This document shows, piece by piece, positions 20,901-32,545 of a stretch of DNA of 41,388 nucleotides. The notes beneath the pieces are model-generated. The model saw nothing but the letters and a program-made list of their open reading frames with translations. It made no database searches and was not told the DNA's origin. The stretch lies in the NCBI GenBank assembly GCA_027972325.1, contig JAPMOS010000249.1, forward strand, positions 1 through 41,388, in the 5' to 3' direction. Each line of letters starts with the position of its first letter. Position 1 is the stretch's first letter. The position numbers were made by a program, and so were the translations under genes. The DNA is from Paratrimastix pyriformis (lineage: Eukaryota; Preaxostyla; Paratrimastigidae).

Positions 20901-23900
20901 GTCGTTCGTCGGTCGACCATCACCCAACCGGGCTTGATCCGATCGGCAAACCGCGTGATTTCCAGTTGGCCCACACCCGGGGCAACCTCAAACCAACGCG
21001 CAATCGGGTCCCCGAGTGAGTGGTGCATGGGTGGGGTCAGTCGGCAGGGTACCCTTCCCTATAGGGATGGGGTCGTTCGTCGGTCGACCATCACCCAACC
21101 GGGCTTGATCCGATCGGCAAACCGCGTGATTTCCAGTTGGCCCACACCCGGGGCAACCTCAAACCAACGCGCAATCGGGTCCCCGAGTGAGTGGTGCATG
21201 GGTGGGGTCAGTCGGCAGGGTACCCTTCCCTATAGGGATGGGGTCGTTCGTCGGTCGACCATCACCCAACCGGGCTTGATCCGATCGGCAAACCGCGTGA
21301 TTTCCAGTTGGCCCACACCCGGGGCAACCTCAAACCAACGCGCAATCGGGTCCCCGAGTGAGTGGTGCATGGGTGGGGTCAGTCGGCAGGGTACCCTTCC
21401 CTATAGGGATGGGGTCGTTCGTCGGTCGACCATCACCCAACCGGGCTTGATCCGATCGGCAAACCGCGTGATTTCCAGTTGGCCCACACCCGGGGCAACC
21501 TCAAACCAACGCGCAATCGGGTCCCCGAGTGAGTGGTGCATGGGTGGGGTCAGTCGGCAGGGTACCCTTCCCTATAGGGATGGGGTCGTTCGTCGGTCGA
21601 CCATCACCCAACCGGGCTTGATCCGATCGGCAAACCGCGTGATTTCCAGTTGGCCCACACCCGGGGCAACCTCAAACCAACGCGCAATCGGGTCCCCGAG
21701 TGAGTGGTGCATGGGTGGGGTCAGTCGGCAGGGTACCCTTCCCTATAGGGATGGGGTCGTTCGTCGGTCGACCATCACCCAACCGGGCTTGATCCGATCG
21801 GCAAACCGCGTGATTTCCAGTTGGCCCACACCCGGGGCAACCTCAAACCAACGCGCAATCGGGTCCCCGAGTGAGTGGTGCATGGGTGGGGTCAGTCGGC
21901 AGGGTACCCTTCCCTATAGGGATGGGGTCGTTCGTCGGTCGACCATCACCCAACCGGGCTTGATCCGATCGGCAAACCGCGTGATTTCCAGTTGGCCCAC
22001 ACCCGGGGCAACCTCAAACCAACGCGCAATCGGGTCCCCGAGTGAGTGGTGCATGGGTGGGGTCAGTCGGCAGGGTACCCTTCCCTATAGGGATGGGGTC
22101 GTTCGTCGGTCGACCATCACCCAACCGGGCTTGATCCGATCGGCAAACCGCGTGATTTCCAGTTGGCCCACACCCGGGGCAACCTCAAACCAACGCGCAA
22201 TCGGGTCCCCGAGTGAGTGGTGCATGGGTGGGGTCAGTCGGCAGGGTACCCTTCCCTATAGGGATGGGGTCGTTCGTCGGTCGACCATCACCCAACCGGG
22301 CTTGATCCGATCGGCAAACCGCGTGATTTCCAGTTGGCCCACACCCGGGGCAACCTCAAACCAACGCGCAATCGGGTCCCCGAGTGAGTGGTGCATGGGT
22401 GGGGTCAGTCGGCAGGGTACCCTTCCCTATAGGGATGGGGTCGTTCGTCGGTCGACCATCACCCAACCGGGCTTGATCCGATCGGCAAACCGCGTGATTT
22501 CCAGTTGGCCCACACCCGGGGCAACCTCAAACCAACGCGCAATCGGGTCCCCGAGTGAGTGGTGCATGGGTGGGGTCAGTCGGCAGGGTACCCTTCCCTA
22601 TAGGGATGGGGTCGTTCGTCGGTCGACCATCACCCAACCGGGCTTGATCCGATCGGCAAACCGCGTGATTTCCAGTTGGCCCACACCCGGGGCAACCTCA
22701 AACCAACGCGCAATCGGGTCCCCGAGTGAGTGGTGCATGGGTGGGGTCAGTCGGCAGGGTACCCTTCCCTATAGGGATGGGGTCGTTCGTCGGTCGACCA
22801 TCACCCAACCGGGCTTGATCCGATCGGCAAACCGCGTGATTTCCAGTTGGCCCACACCCGGGGCAACCTCAAACCAACGCGCAATCGGGTCCCCGAGTGA
22901 GTGGTGCATGGGTGGGGTCAGTCGGCAGGGTACCCTTCCCTATAGGGATGGGGTCGTTCGTCGGTCGACCATCACCCAACCGGGCTTGATCCGATCGGCA
23001 AACCGCGTGATTTCCAGTTGGCCCACACCCGGGGCAACCTCAAACCAACGCGCAATCGGGTCCCCGAGTGAGTGGTGCATGGGTGGGGTCAGTCGGCAGG
23101 GTACCCTTCCCTATAGGGATGGGGTCGTTCGTCGGTCGACCATCACCCAACCGGGCTTGATCCGATCGGCAAACCGCGTGATTTCCAGTTGGCCCACACC
23201 CGGGGCAACCTCAAACCAACGCGCAATCGGGTCCCCGAGTGAGTGGTGCATGGGTGGGGTCAGTCGGCAGGGTACCCTTCCCTATAGGGATGGGGTCGTT
23301 CGTCGGTCGACCATCACCCAACCGGGCTTGATCCGATCGGCAAACCGCGTGATTTCCAGTTGGCCCACACCCGGGGCAACCTCAAACCAACGCGCAATCG
23401 GGTCCCCGAGTGAGTGGTGCATGGGTGGGGTCAGTCGGCAGGGTACCCTTCCCTATAGGGATGGGGTCGTTCGTCGGTCGACCATCACCCAACCGGGCTT
23501 GATCCGATCGGCAAACCGCGTGATTTCCAGTTGGCCCACACCCGGGGCAACCTCAAACCAACGCGCAATCGGGTCCCCGAGTGAGTGGTGCATGGGTGGG
23601 GTCAGTCGGCAGGGTACCCTTCCCTATAGGGATGGGGTCGTTCGTCGGTCGACCATCACCCAACCGGGCTTGATCCGATCGGCAAACCGCGTGATTTCCA
23701 GTTGGCCCACACCCGGGGCAACCTCAAACCAACGCGCAATCGGGTCCCCGAGTGAGTGGTGCATGGGTGGGGTCAGTCGGCAGGGTACCCTTCCCTATAG
23801 GGATGGGGTCGTTCGTCGGTCGACCATCACCCAACCGGGCTTGATCCGATCGGCAAACCGCGTGATTTCCAGTTGGCCCACACCCGGGGCAACCTCAAAC

Positions 23901-26900
23901 CAACGCGCAATCGGGTCCCCGAGTGAGTGGTGCATGGGTGGGGTCAGTCGGCAGGGTACCCTTCCCTATAGGGATGGGGTCGTTCGTCGGTCGACCATCA
24001 CCCAACCGGGCTTGATCCGATCGGCAAACCGCGTGATTTCCAGTTGGCCCACACCCGGGGCAACCTCAAACCAACGCGCAATCGGGTCCCCGAGTGAGTG
24101 GTGCATGGGTGGGGTCAGTCGGCAGGGTACCCTTCCCTATAGGGATGGGGTCGTTCGTCGGTCGACCATCACCCAACCGGGCTTGATCCGATCGGCAAAC
24201 CGCGTGATTTCCAGTTGGCCCACACCCGGGGCAACCTCAAACCAACGCGCAATCGGGTCCCCGAGTGAGTGGTGCATGGGTGGGGTCAGTCGGCAGGGTA
24301 CCCTTCCCTATAGGGATGGGGTCGTTCGTCGGTCGACCATCACCCAACCGGGCTTGATCCGATCGGCAAACCGCGTGATTTCCAGTTGGCCCACACCCGG
24401 GGCAACCTCAAACCAACGCGCAATCGGGTCCCCGAGTGAGTGGTGCATGGGTGGGGTCAGTCGGCAGGGTACCCTTCCCTATAGGGATGGGGTCGTTCGT
24501 CGGTCGACCATCACCCAACCGGGCTTGATCCGATCGGCAAACCGCGTGATTTCCAGTTGGCCCACACCCGGGGCAACCTCAAACCAACGCGCAATCGGGT
24601 CCCCGAGTGAGTGGTGCATGGGTGGGGTCAGTCGGCAGGGTACCCTTCCCTATAGGGATGGGGTCGTTCGTCGGTCGACCATCACCCAACCGGGCTTGAT
24701 CCGATCGGCAAACCGCGTGATTTCCAGTTGGCCCACACCCGGGGCAACCTCAAACCAACGCGCAATCGGGTCCCCGAGTGAGTGGTGCATGGGTGGGGTC
24801 AGTCGGCAGGGTACCCTTCCCTATAGGGATGGGGTCGTTCGTCGGTCGACCATCACCCAACCGGGCTTGATCCGATCGGCAAACCGCGTGATTTCCAGTT
24901 GGCCCACACCCGGGGCAACCTCAAACCAACGCGCAATCGGGTCCCCGAGTGAGTGGTGCATGGGTGGGGTCAGTCGGCAGGGTACCCTTCCCTATAGGGA
25001 TGGGGTCGTTCGTCGGTCGACCATCACCCAACCGGGCTTGATCCGATCGGCAAACCGCGTGATTTCCAGTTGGCCCACACCCGGGGCAACCTCAAACCAA
25101 CGCGCAATCGGGTCCCCGAGTGAGTGGTGCATGGGTGGGGTCAGTCGGCAGGGTACCCTTCCCTATAGGGATGGGGTCGTTCGTCGGTCGACCATCACCC
25201 AACCGGGCTTGATCCGATCGGCAAACCGCGTGATTTCCAGTTGGCCCACACCCGGGGCAACCTCAAACCAACGCGCAATCGGGTCCCCGAGTGAGTGGTG
25301 CATGGGTGGGGTCAGTCGGCAGGGTACCCTTCCCTATAGGGATGGGGTCGTTCGTCGGTCGACCATCACCCAACCGGGCTTGATCCGATCGGCAAACCGC
25401 GTGATTTCCAGTTGGCCCACACCCGGGGCAACCTCAAACCAACGCGCAATCGGGTCCCCGAGTGAGTGGTGCATGGGTGGGGTCAGTCGGCAGGGTACCC
25501 TTCCCTATAGGGATGGGGTCGTTCGTCGGTCGACCATCACCCAACCGGGCTTGATCCGATCGGCAAACCGCGTGATTTCCAGTTGGCCCACACCCGGGGC
25601 AACCTCAAACCAACGCGCAATCGGGTCCCCGAGTGAGTGGTGCATGGGTGGGGTCAGTCGGCAGGGTACCCTTCCCTATAGGGATGGGGTCGTTCGTCGG
25701 TCGACCATCACCCAACCGGGCTTGATCCGATCGGCAAACCGCGTGATTTCCAGTTGGCCCACACCCGGGGCAACCTCAAACCAACGCGCAATCGGGTCCC
25801 CGAGTGAGTGGTGCATGGGTGGGGTCAGTCGGCAGGGTACCCTTCCCTATAGGGATGGGGTCGTTCGTCGGTCGACCATCACCCAACCGGGCTTGATCCG
25901 ATCGGCAAACCGCGTGATTTCCAGTTGGCCCACACCCGGGGCAACCTCAAACCAACGCGCAATCGGGTCCCCGAGTGAGTGGTGCATGGGTGGGGTCAGT
26001 CGGCAGGGTACCCTTCCCTATAGGGATGGGGTCGTTCGTCGGTCGACCATCACCCAACCGGGCTTGATCCGATCGGCAAACCGCGTGATTTCCAGTTGGC
26101 CCACACCGGGGCAACCTCAAACCAACGCGCAATCGGGTCCCCGAGTGAGTGGTGCATGGGTGGGGTCAGTCGGCAGGGTACCCTTCCCTATAGGGATGGG
26201 GTCGTTCGTCGGTCGACCATCACCCAACCGGGCTTGATCCGATCGGCAAACCGCGTGATTTCCAGTTGGCCCACACCCGGGGCAACCTCAAACCAACGCG
26301 CAATCGGGTCCCCGAGTGAGTGGTGCATGGGTGGGGTCAGTCGGCAGGGTACCCTTCCCTATAGGGATGGGGTCGTTCGTCGGTCGACCATCACCCAACC
26401 GGGCTTGATCCGATCGGCAAACCGCGTGATTTCCAGTTGGCCCACACCCGGGGCAACCTCAAACCAACGCGCAATCGGGTCCCCGAGTGAGTGGTGCATG
26501 GGTGGGGTCAGTCGGCAGGGTACCCTTCCCTATAGGGATGGGGTCGTTCGTCGGTCGACCATCACCCAACCGGGCTTGATCCGATCGGCAAACCGCGTGA
26601 TTTCCAGTTGGCCCACACCCGGGGCAACCTCAAACCAACGCGCAATCGGGTCCCCGAGTGAGTGGTGCATGGGTGGGGTCAGTCGGCAGGGTACCCTTCC
26701 CTATAGGGATGGGGTCGTTCGTCGGTCGACCATCACCCAACCGGGCTTGATCCGATCGGCAAACCGCGTGATTTCCAGTTGGCCCACACCCGGGGCAACC
26801 TCAAACCAACGCGCAATCGGGTCCCCGAGTGAGTGGTGCATGGGTGGGGTCAGTCGGCAGGGTACCCTTCCCTATAGGGATGGGGTCGTTCGTCGGTCGA

Positions 26901-29900
26901 CCATCACCCAACCGGGCTTGATCCGATCGGCAAACCGCGTGATTTCCAGTTGGCCCACACCCGGGGCAACCTCAAACCAACGCGCAATCGGGTCCCCGAG
27001 TGAGTGGTGCATGGGTGGGGTCAGTCGGCAGGGTACCCTTCCCTATAGGGATGGGGTCGTTCGTCGGTCGACCATCACCCAACCGGGCTTGATCCGATCG
27101 GCAAACCGCGTGATTTCCAGTTGGCCCACACCCGGGGCAACCTCAAACCAACGCGCAATCGGGTCCCCGAGTGAGTGGTGCATGGGTGGGGTCAGTCGGC
27201 AGGGTACCCTTCCCTATAGGGATGGGGTCGTTCGTCGGTCGACCATCACCCAACCGGGCTTGATCCGATCGGCAAACCGCGTGATTTCCAGTTGGCCCAC
27301 ACCCGGGGCAACCTCAAACCAACGCGCAATCGGGTCCCCGAGTGAGTGGTGCATGGGTGGGGTCAGTCGGCAGGGTACCCTTCCCTATAGGGATGGGGTC
27401 GTTCGTCGGTCGACCATCACCCAACCGGGCTTGATCCGATCGGCAAACCGCGTGATTTCCAGTTGGCCCACACCCGGGGCAACCTCAAACCAACGCGCAA
27501 TCGGGTCCCCGAGTGAGTGGTGCATGGGTGGGGTCAGTCGGCAGGGTACCCTTCCCTATAGGGATGGGGTCGTTCGTCGGTCGACCATCACCCAACCGGG
27601 CTTGATCCGATCGGCAAACCGCGTGATTTCCAGTTGGCCCACACCCGGGGCAACCTCAAACCAACGCGCAATCGGGTCCCCGAGTGAGTGGTGCATGGGT
27701 GGGGTCAGTCGGCAGGGTACCCTTCCCTATAGGGATGGGGTCGTTCGTCGGTCGACCATCACCCAACCGGGCTTGATCCGATCGGCAAACCGCGTGATTT
27801 CCAGTTGGCCCACACCCGGGGCAACCTCAAACCAACGCGCAATCGGGTCCCCGAGTGAGTGGTGCATGGGTGGGGTCAGTCGGCAGGGTACCCTTCCCTA
27901 TAGGGATGGGGTCGTTCGTCGGTCGACCATCACCCAACCGGGCTTGATCCGATCGGCAAACCGCGTGATTTCCAGTTGGCCCACACCCGGGGCAACCTCA
28001 AACCAACGCGCAATCGGGTCCCCGAGTGAGTGGTGCATGGGTGGGGTCAGTCGGCAGGGTACCCTTCCCTATAGGGATGGGGTCGTTCGTCGGTCGACCA
28101 TCACCCAACCGGGCTTGATCCGATCGGCAAACCGCGTGATTTCCAGTTGGCCCACACCCGGGGCAACCTCAAACCAACGCGCAATCGGGTCCCCGAGTGA
28201 GTGGTGCATGGGTGGGGTCAGTCGGCAGGGTACCCTTCCCTATAGGGATGGGGTCGTTCGTCGGTCGACCATCACCCAACCGGGCTTGATCCGATCGGCA
28301 AACCGCGTGATTTCCAGTTGGCCCACACCCGGGGCAACCTCAAACCAACGCGCAATCGGGTCCCCGAGTGAGTGGTGCATGGGTGGGGTCAGTCGGCAGG
28401 GTACCCTTCCCTATAGGGATGGGGTCGTTCGTCGGTCGACCATCACCCAACCGGGCTTGATCCGATCGGCAAACCGCGTGATTTCCAGTTGGCCCACACC
28501 CGGGGCAACCTCAAACCAACGCGCAATCGGGTCCCCGAGTGAGTGGTGCATGGGTGGGGTCAGTCGGCAGGGTACCCTTCCCTATAGGGATGGGGTCGTT
28601 CGTCGGTCGACCATCACCCAACCGGGCTTGATCCGATCGGCAAACCGCGTGATTTCCAGTTGGCCCACACCCGGGGCAACCTCAAACCAACGCGCAATCG
28701 GGTCCCCGAGTGAGTGGTGCATGGGTGGGGTCAGTCGGCAGGGTACCCTTCCCTATAGGGATGGGGTCGTTCGTCGGTCGACCATCACCCAACCGGGCTT
28801 GATCCGATCGGCAAACCGCGTGATTTCCAGTTGGCCCACACCCGGGGCAACCTCAAACCAACGCGCAATCGGGTCCCCGAGTGAGTGGTGCATGGGTGGG
28901 GTCAGTCGGCAGGGTACCCTTCCCTATAGGGATGGGGTCGTTCGTCGGTCGACCATCACCCAACCGGGCTTGATCCGATCGGCAAACCGCGTGATTTCCA
29001 GTTGGCCCACACCGGGGCAACCTCAAACCAACGCGCAATCGGGTCCCCGAGTGAGTGGTGCATGGGTGGGGTCAGTCGGCAGGGTACCCTTCCCTATAGG
29101 GATGGGGTCGTTCGTCGGTCGACCATCACCCAACCGGGCTTGATCCGATCGGCAAACCGCGTGATTTCCAGTTGGCCCACACCCGGGGCAACCTCAAACC
29201 AACGCGCAATCGGGTCCCCGAGTGAGTGGTGCATGGGTGGGGTCAGTCGGCAGGGTACCCTTCCCTATAGGGATGGGGTCGTTCGTCGGTCGACCATCAC
29301 CCAACCGGGCTTGATCCGATCGGCAAACCGCGTGATTTCCAGTTGGCCCACACCGGGGCAACCTCAAACCAACGCGCAATCGGGTCCCCGAGTGAGTGGT
29401 GCATGGGTGGGGTCAGTCGGCAGGGTACCCTTCCTATAGGGATGGGGTCGTTCGTCGGTCGACCATCACCCAACCGGGCTTGATCCGATCGGCAAACCGC
29501 GTGATTTCCAGTTGGCCCACACCCGGGGCAACCTCAAACCAACGCGCAATCGGGTCCCCGAGTGAGTGGTGCATGGGTGGGGTCAGTCGGCAGGGTACCC
29601 TTCCCTATAGGGATGGGGTCGTTCGTCGGTCGACCATCACCCAACCGGGCTTGATCCGATCGGCAAACCGCGTGATTTCCAGTTGGCCCACACCCGGGGC
29701 AACCTCAAACCAACGCGCAATCGGGTCCCCGAGTGAGTGGTGCATGGGTGGGGTCAGTCGGCAGGGTACCCTTCCTATAGGGATGGGGTCGTTCGTCGGT
29801 CGACCATCACCCAACCGGGCTTGATCCGATCGGCAAACCGCGTGATTTCCAGTTGGCCCACACCCGGGGCAACCTCAAACCAACGCGCAATCGGGTCCCC

Positions 29901-30896
29901 GAGTGAGTGGTGCATGGGTGGGGTCAGTCGGCAGGGTACCCTTCCCTATAGGGATGGGGTCGTTCGTCGGTCGACCATCACCCAACCGGGCTTGATCCGA
30001 TCGGCAAACCGCGTGATTTCCAGTTGGCCCACCCGGGGCAACCTCAAACCAACGCGCAATCGGGTCCCCGAGTGAGTGGTGCATGGGTGGGGTCAGTCGG
30101 CAGGGTACCCTTCCCTATAGGGATGGGGTCGTTCGTCGGTCGACCATCACCCAACCGGGCTTGATCCGATCGGCAAACCGCGTGATTTCCAGTTGGCCCA
30201 CACCCGGGGGCAACCTCAAACCAACGCGCAATCGGGTCCCCGAGTGAGTGGTGCATGGGTGGGGTCAGTCGGCAGGGTACCCTTCCTATAGGGATGGGGT
30301 CGTTCGTCGGTCGACCATCACCCAACCGGGCTTGATCCGATCGGCAAACCGCGTGATTTCCAGTTGGCCCCACCCGGGGCAACCTCAAACCAACGCGCAA
30401 TCGGGTCCCCGAGTGAGTGGTGCATGGTGGGGTCAGTCGGCAGGGTACCCTTCCCTATAGGGATGGGGTCGTTCGTCGGTCGACCATCACCCAACCGGGC
30501 TTGATCCGATCGGCAAACCGCGTGATTTCCAGTTGGCCCACACCCGGGGCAACCTCAAACCAACGCGCAATCGGGTCCCCGAGTGAGTGGTGCATGGGTG
30601 GTCAGTCGGCAGGGTACCCTTCCCTATAGGGATGGGGTCGTTCGTCGGTCGACCATCACCCAACCGAACTTGATCCGATCGGCAAACCGCGTGATTTCCA
30701 GTTGGCCCACACCCGGGGCAACCTCAAACCAACGCGCAATCGGGTCCCCGAGTGAGTGGTGCATGGGTGGGGTCAGTCGGCGGTACCCTTCCCTATAGGG
30801 ATGGGGTCGTTCGTCGGTCGACCATCACCCAACCGGGCTTGATCCGATCGGCAAACCGCGTGATTTCCAGTTGGCCCACACCGGGGCAACCTCAAA
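14929..30896 (+). repeat. 171-bp tandem satellite array, about 93.5 copies
   Basis: The landmark CCCTATAGGG recurs every 171 bp (for example 15080, 15251, 15422). From 15080 to 30791 there are 92 intervals once 21 bp of net deletion are counted, giving about 93.5 units over 15,968 bp, all in one orientation. Units in the middle appear identical. The first three carry isolated substitutions, one unit lacks 8 bp near 19444, one lacks 1 bp near 26106, and units after about 29,000 carry many 1-2-bp length changes. Each unit holds the palindromes GGGTACCC, CCCTATAGGG, GGTCGACC, CCGATCGG and CCCGGG. A diverged tail continues to about 30925. Length and homogeneity fit a young satellite of centromeric or pericentromeric type. 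Confidence 0.97.
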
Positions 30897-30989
30897 TGTG
30901 CCGAACCGGGTCCCCAGTGAGGTGGTTCTTTCGGTTCCTCGATTGAGCTTTTACCATTATTTTTTCTTCTTCAAACCCACCCATTACAT

Positions 30990-31237
30990 GAGCTCATCCC
31001 AGCCCCTCGGCTCGTTTTCCGGTCTGTTTTGACTTAGTATCCACCACACGCTCAACCACGAACCAATCCAGACTCGTTGCTCAGAGCTTTGCCCGCCGAC
31101 GCGCCTCTTGCTCGAGCTCATTCCCACCATTACGCAAGCCCTCCGTCGTTTTCCGGTCTGTTTTGTTTTCCACCACCCCACGGTCGACCATCAAACAGTC
31201 CAGACCCGTTGCTTCGAGCTTTCCAGGCCGACTTCGC
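30990..31237 (+). repeat. diverged 124-bp tandem duplication beside the satellite
   Basis: Two units start with GAGCTCATCCC at 30990 and GAGCTCATTCCC at 31114. Both continue with CGTTTTCCGGTCTGTTTTG, a CCACCAC stretch, a CCAGAC(T/C)CGTTGC box and GAGCTTT. They are imperfect, so older than the 171-bp array. The second unit contains CGGTCGACCATCA, also present in the 171-bp monomer. No gene is visible in 30897-31238. Confidence 0.75.
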
Positions 31238-31238
31238 G

Positions 31239-32545
31239 AATTTCGATGGTCGTGGCGACCCCCACCCCTGGTCGCCCCGCCTCCTGGTGCTCCGCCCCTG
31301 GCGCTCCGTCCACTGGTGCTCCGTGCTCCGCCCTGGTGCCCGTCGCCCGTCCCCTGGTCGTCGTCCCCTGGTGCTCCGTCCCTGGTGCTCCGTCCCCGGT
31401 CGCCTGTCCCCTGGTCGCTCCGTCACCTGGTCGCCCGTCCCCTGGTCGCTCCGCCCCTGGTCGCCCGTCCCCTGGTCGCCCCGTCACCTGGTGCTCCGCC
31501 TCTGGTCGCCTGGTCGTCCGCCCCGGTCGTCCGCCCCTGGTCGCCCCGTCCCTGGTCGTCCGCCTGGTCGCTCCGCGCTCCGCCCCGGTCGCTCCGCCCC
31601 TGGTGCCCCGCCCTGGTCGCCCGTCACCTGGTCGCTCGCCCCTGGTGCTTCGCCCCTGGTCGCCCGTCCCCTGGTGCTCCGCCCCTGGTCGCTCCTCCCC
31701 TGGTGCTCGTCTCCGTCCCTGGTCGCCCGTCCCCGGTCGCCCCCGGTCGCCCCGTCCCCGGTCACCCCGCCCCTGGCGTCCGTCCCCTGGGCGCCCGTCC
31801 CCTGGTGCTCCGCGCCCCGCCCTGGTCGCTCCGTGCCCCGCCCCTGGTCGCTCGTCCCCTGGTCGCCCCGCCCCTGGTCGCCCGTCACCTGGTCGCTCCG
31901 TCGCCCCGCCCCTGCTCGCTCCTCCCCGGTCGCTCGCCCCTGGTCGCCCGTCCCGGTCGCCCTCGCCCGTCCCCTGGTCGCCCCGTCCCCTGGTGCCCCG
32001 CCCTGGTCACCCCGCCCTGGTCACCCCGCCCCTGGTCACTCCGCCCCTGGTCACCCCGCCCCTGGTCACCCCGCCCTGGGCGTCCGTCCCCTGGGCGTCC
32101 CGTCCCTGGGCGTCCCTACCCCGTCCCCTGGCACCCCGTCGCCCCGCCCCTGTGCTCCCCGTCCCCTGGTGCTCCGTCGCCCCGTCCCCTGGTAGTCCGT
32201 CGCCCCGTCCCCTGGTAGTCCGTCGCCCGTCCCCTGGCGCCCCGTCCTGGTCGCTCCGCCCCTGGTGCTCCTCCCCTGGGTCGCCCGTCGCCCGTCCCTG
32301 GTGCTCCGCCCTGGCGCTCCGTCGCTCGCCCCTGGCGCCCCGCCCCTGGTCCCCGTCACCTGGACGCTCCGCACCTGGTCGCTCGTCCCCTGGTCGTCCG
32401 TCCCCTGGTCGCCCGTCCCCTGGTCGCCCGTCCCCTGGTCGCCCGTCCCCTGGTCGTCCGTCCCCTGGTCGTCCGTCCCCTGGTCCCCCTGGTCGCCCCG
32501 CCCCTGGTCGCCCGCCCCTGGTCGCCCGTCCCCTGGCCCCGTGAA
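31239..32545 (+). repeat. C-rich minisatellite, 12-15-bp units
   Basis: About 1.3 kb of imperfect copies of CCTGGTCGCCCGTCC and shorter relatives. The run at about 32398-32480 shows six regular 15-bp units in a row. The plus strand is C/T-rich and poor in A throughout, so the DNA is strongly strand-asymmetric. Long open frames on both strands follow from the low-complexity units and spell Pro/Gly/Arg/Ser/Val peptides, with no sign of a real gene. Confidence 0.9.

Noticed and set aside
14957-29143. Three very long plus-strand frames (1507, 2249 and 1015 residues) as giant repeat-protein genes
   Set aside because: They are the 171-bp satellite read in the one stop-free frame. They break only where a unit has a length change, and there is no unique sequence, signal peptide or promoter.
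14929-30896. CRISPR array
   Set aside because: The whole 171-bp unit repeats with no variable spacers, and the setting is eukaryotic.
14929-30896. CENP-B box in the monomer
   Set aside because: TTCG and CGGG strings exist, but no spot on either strand fits TTCGNNNNANNCGGG.
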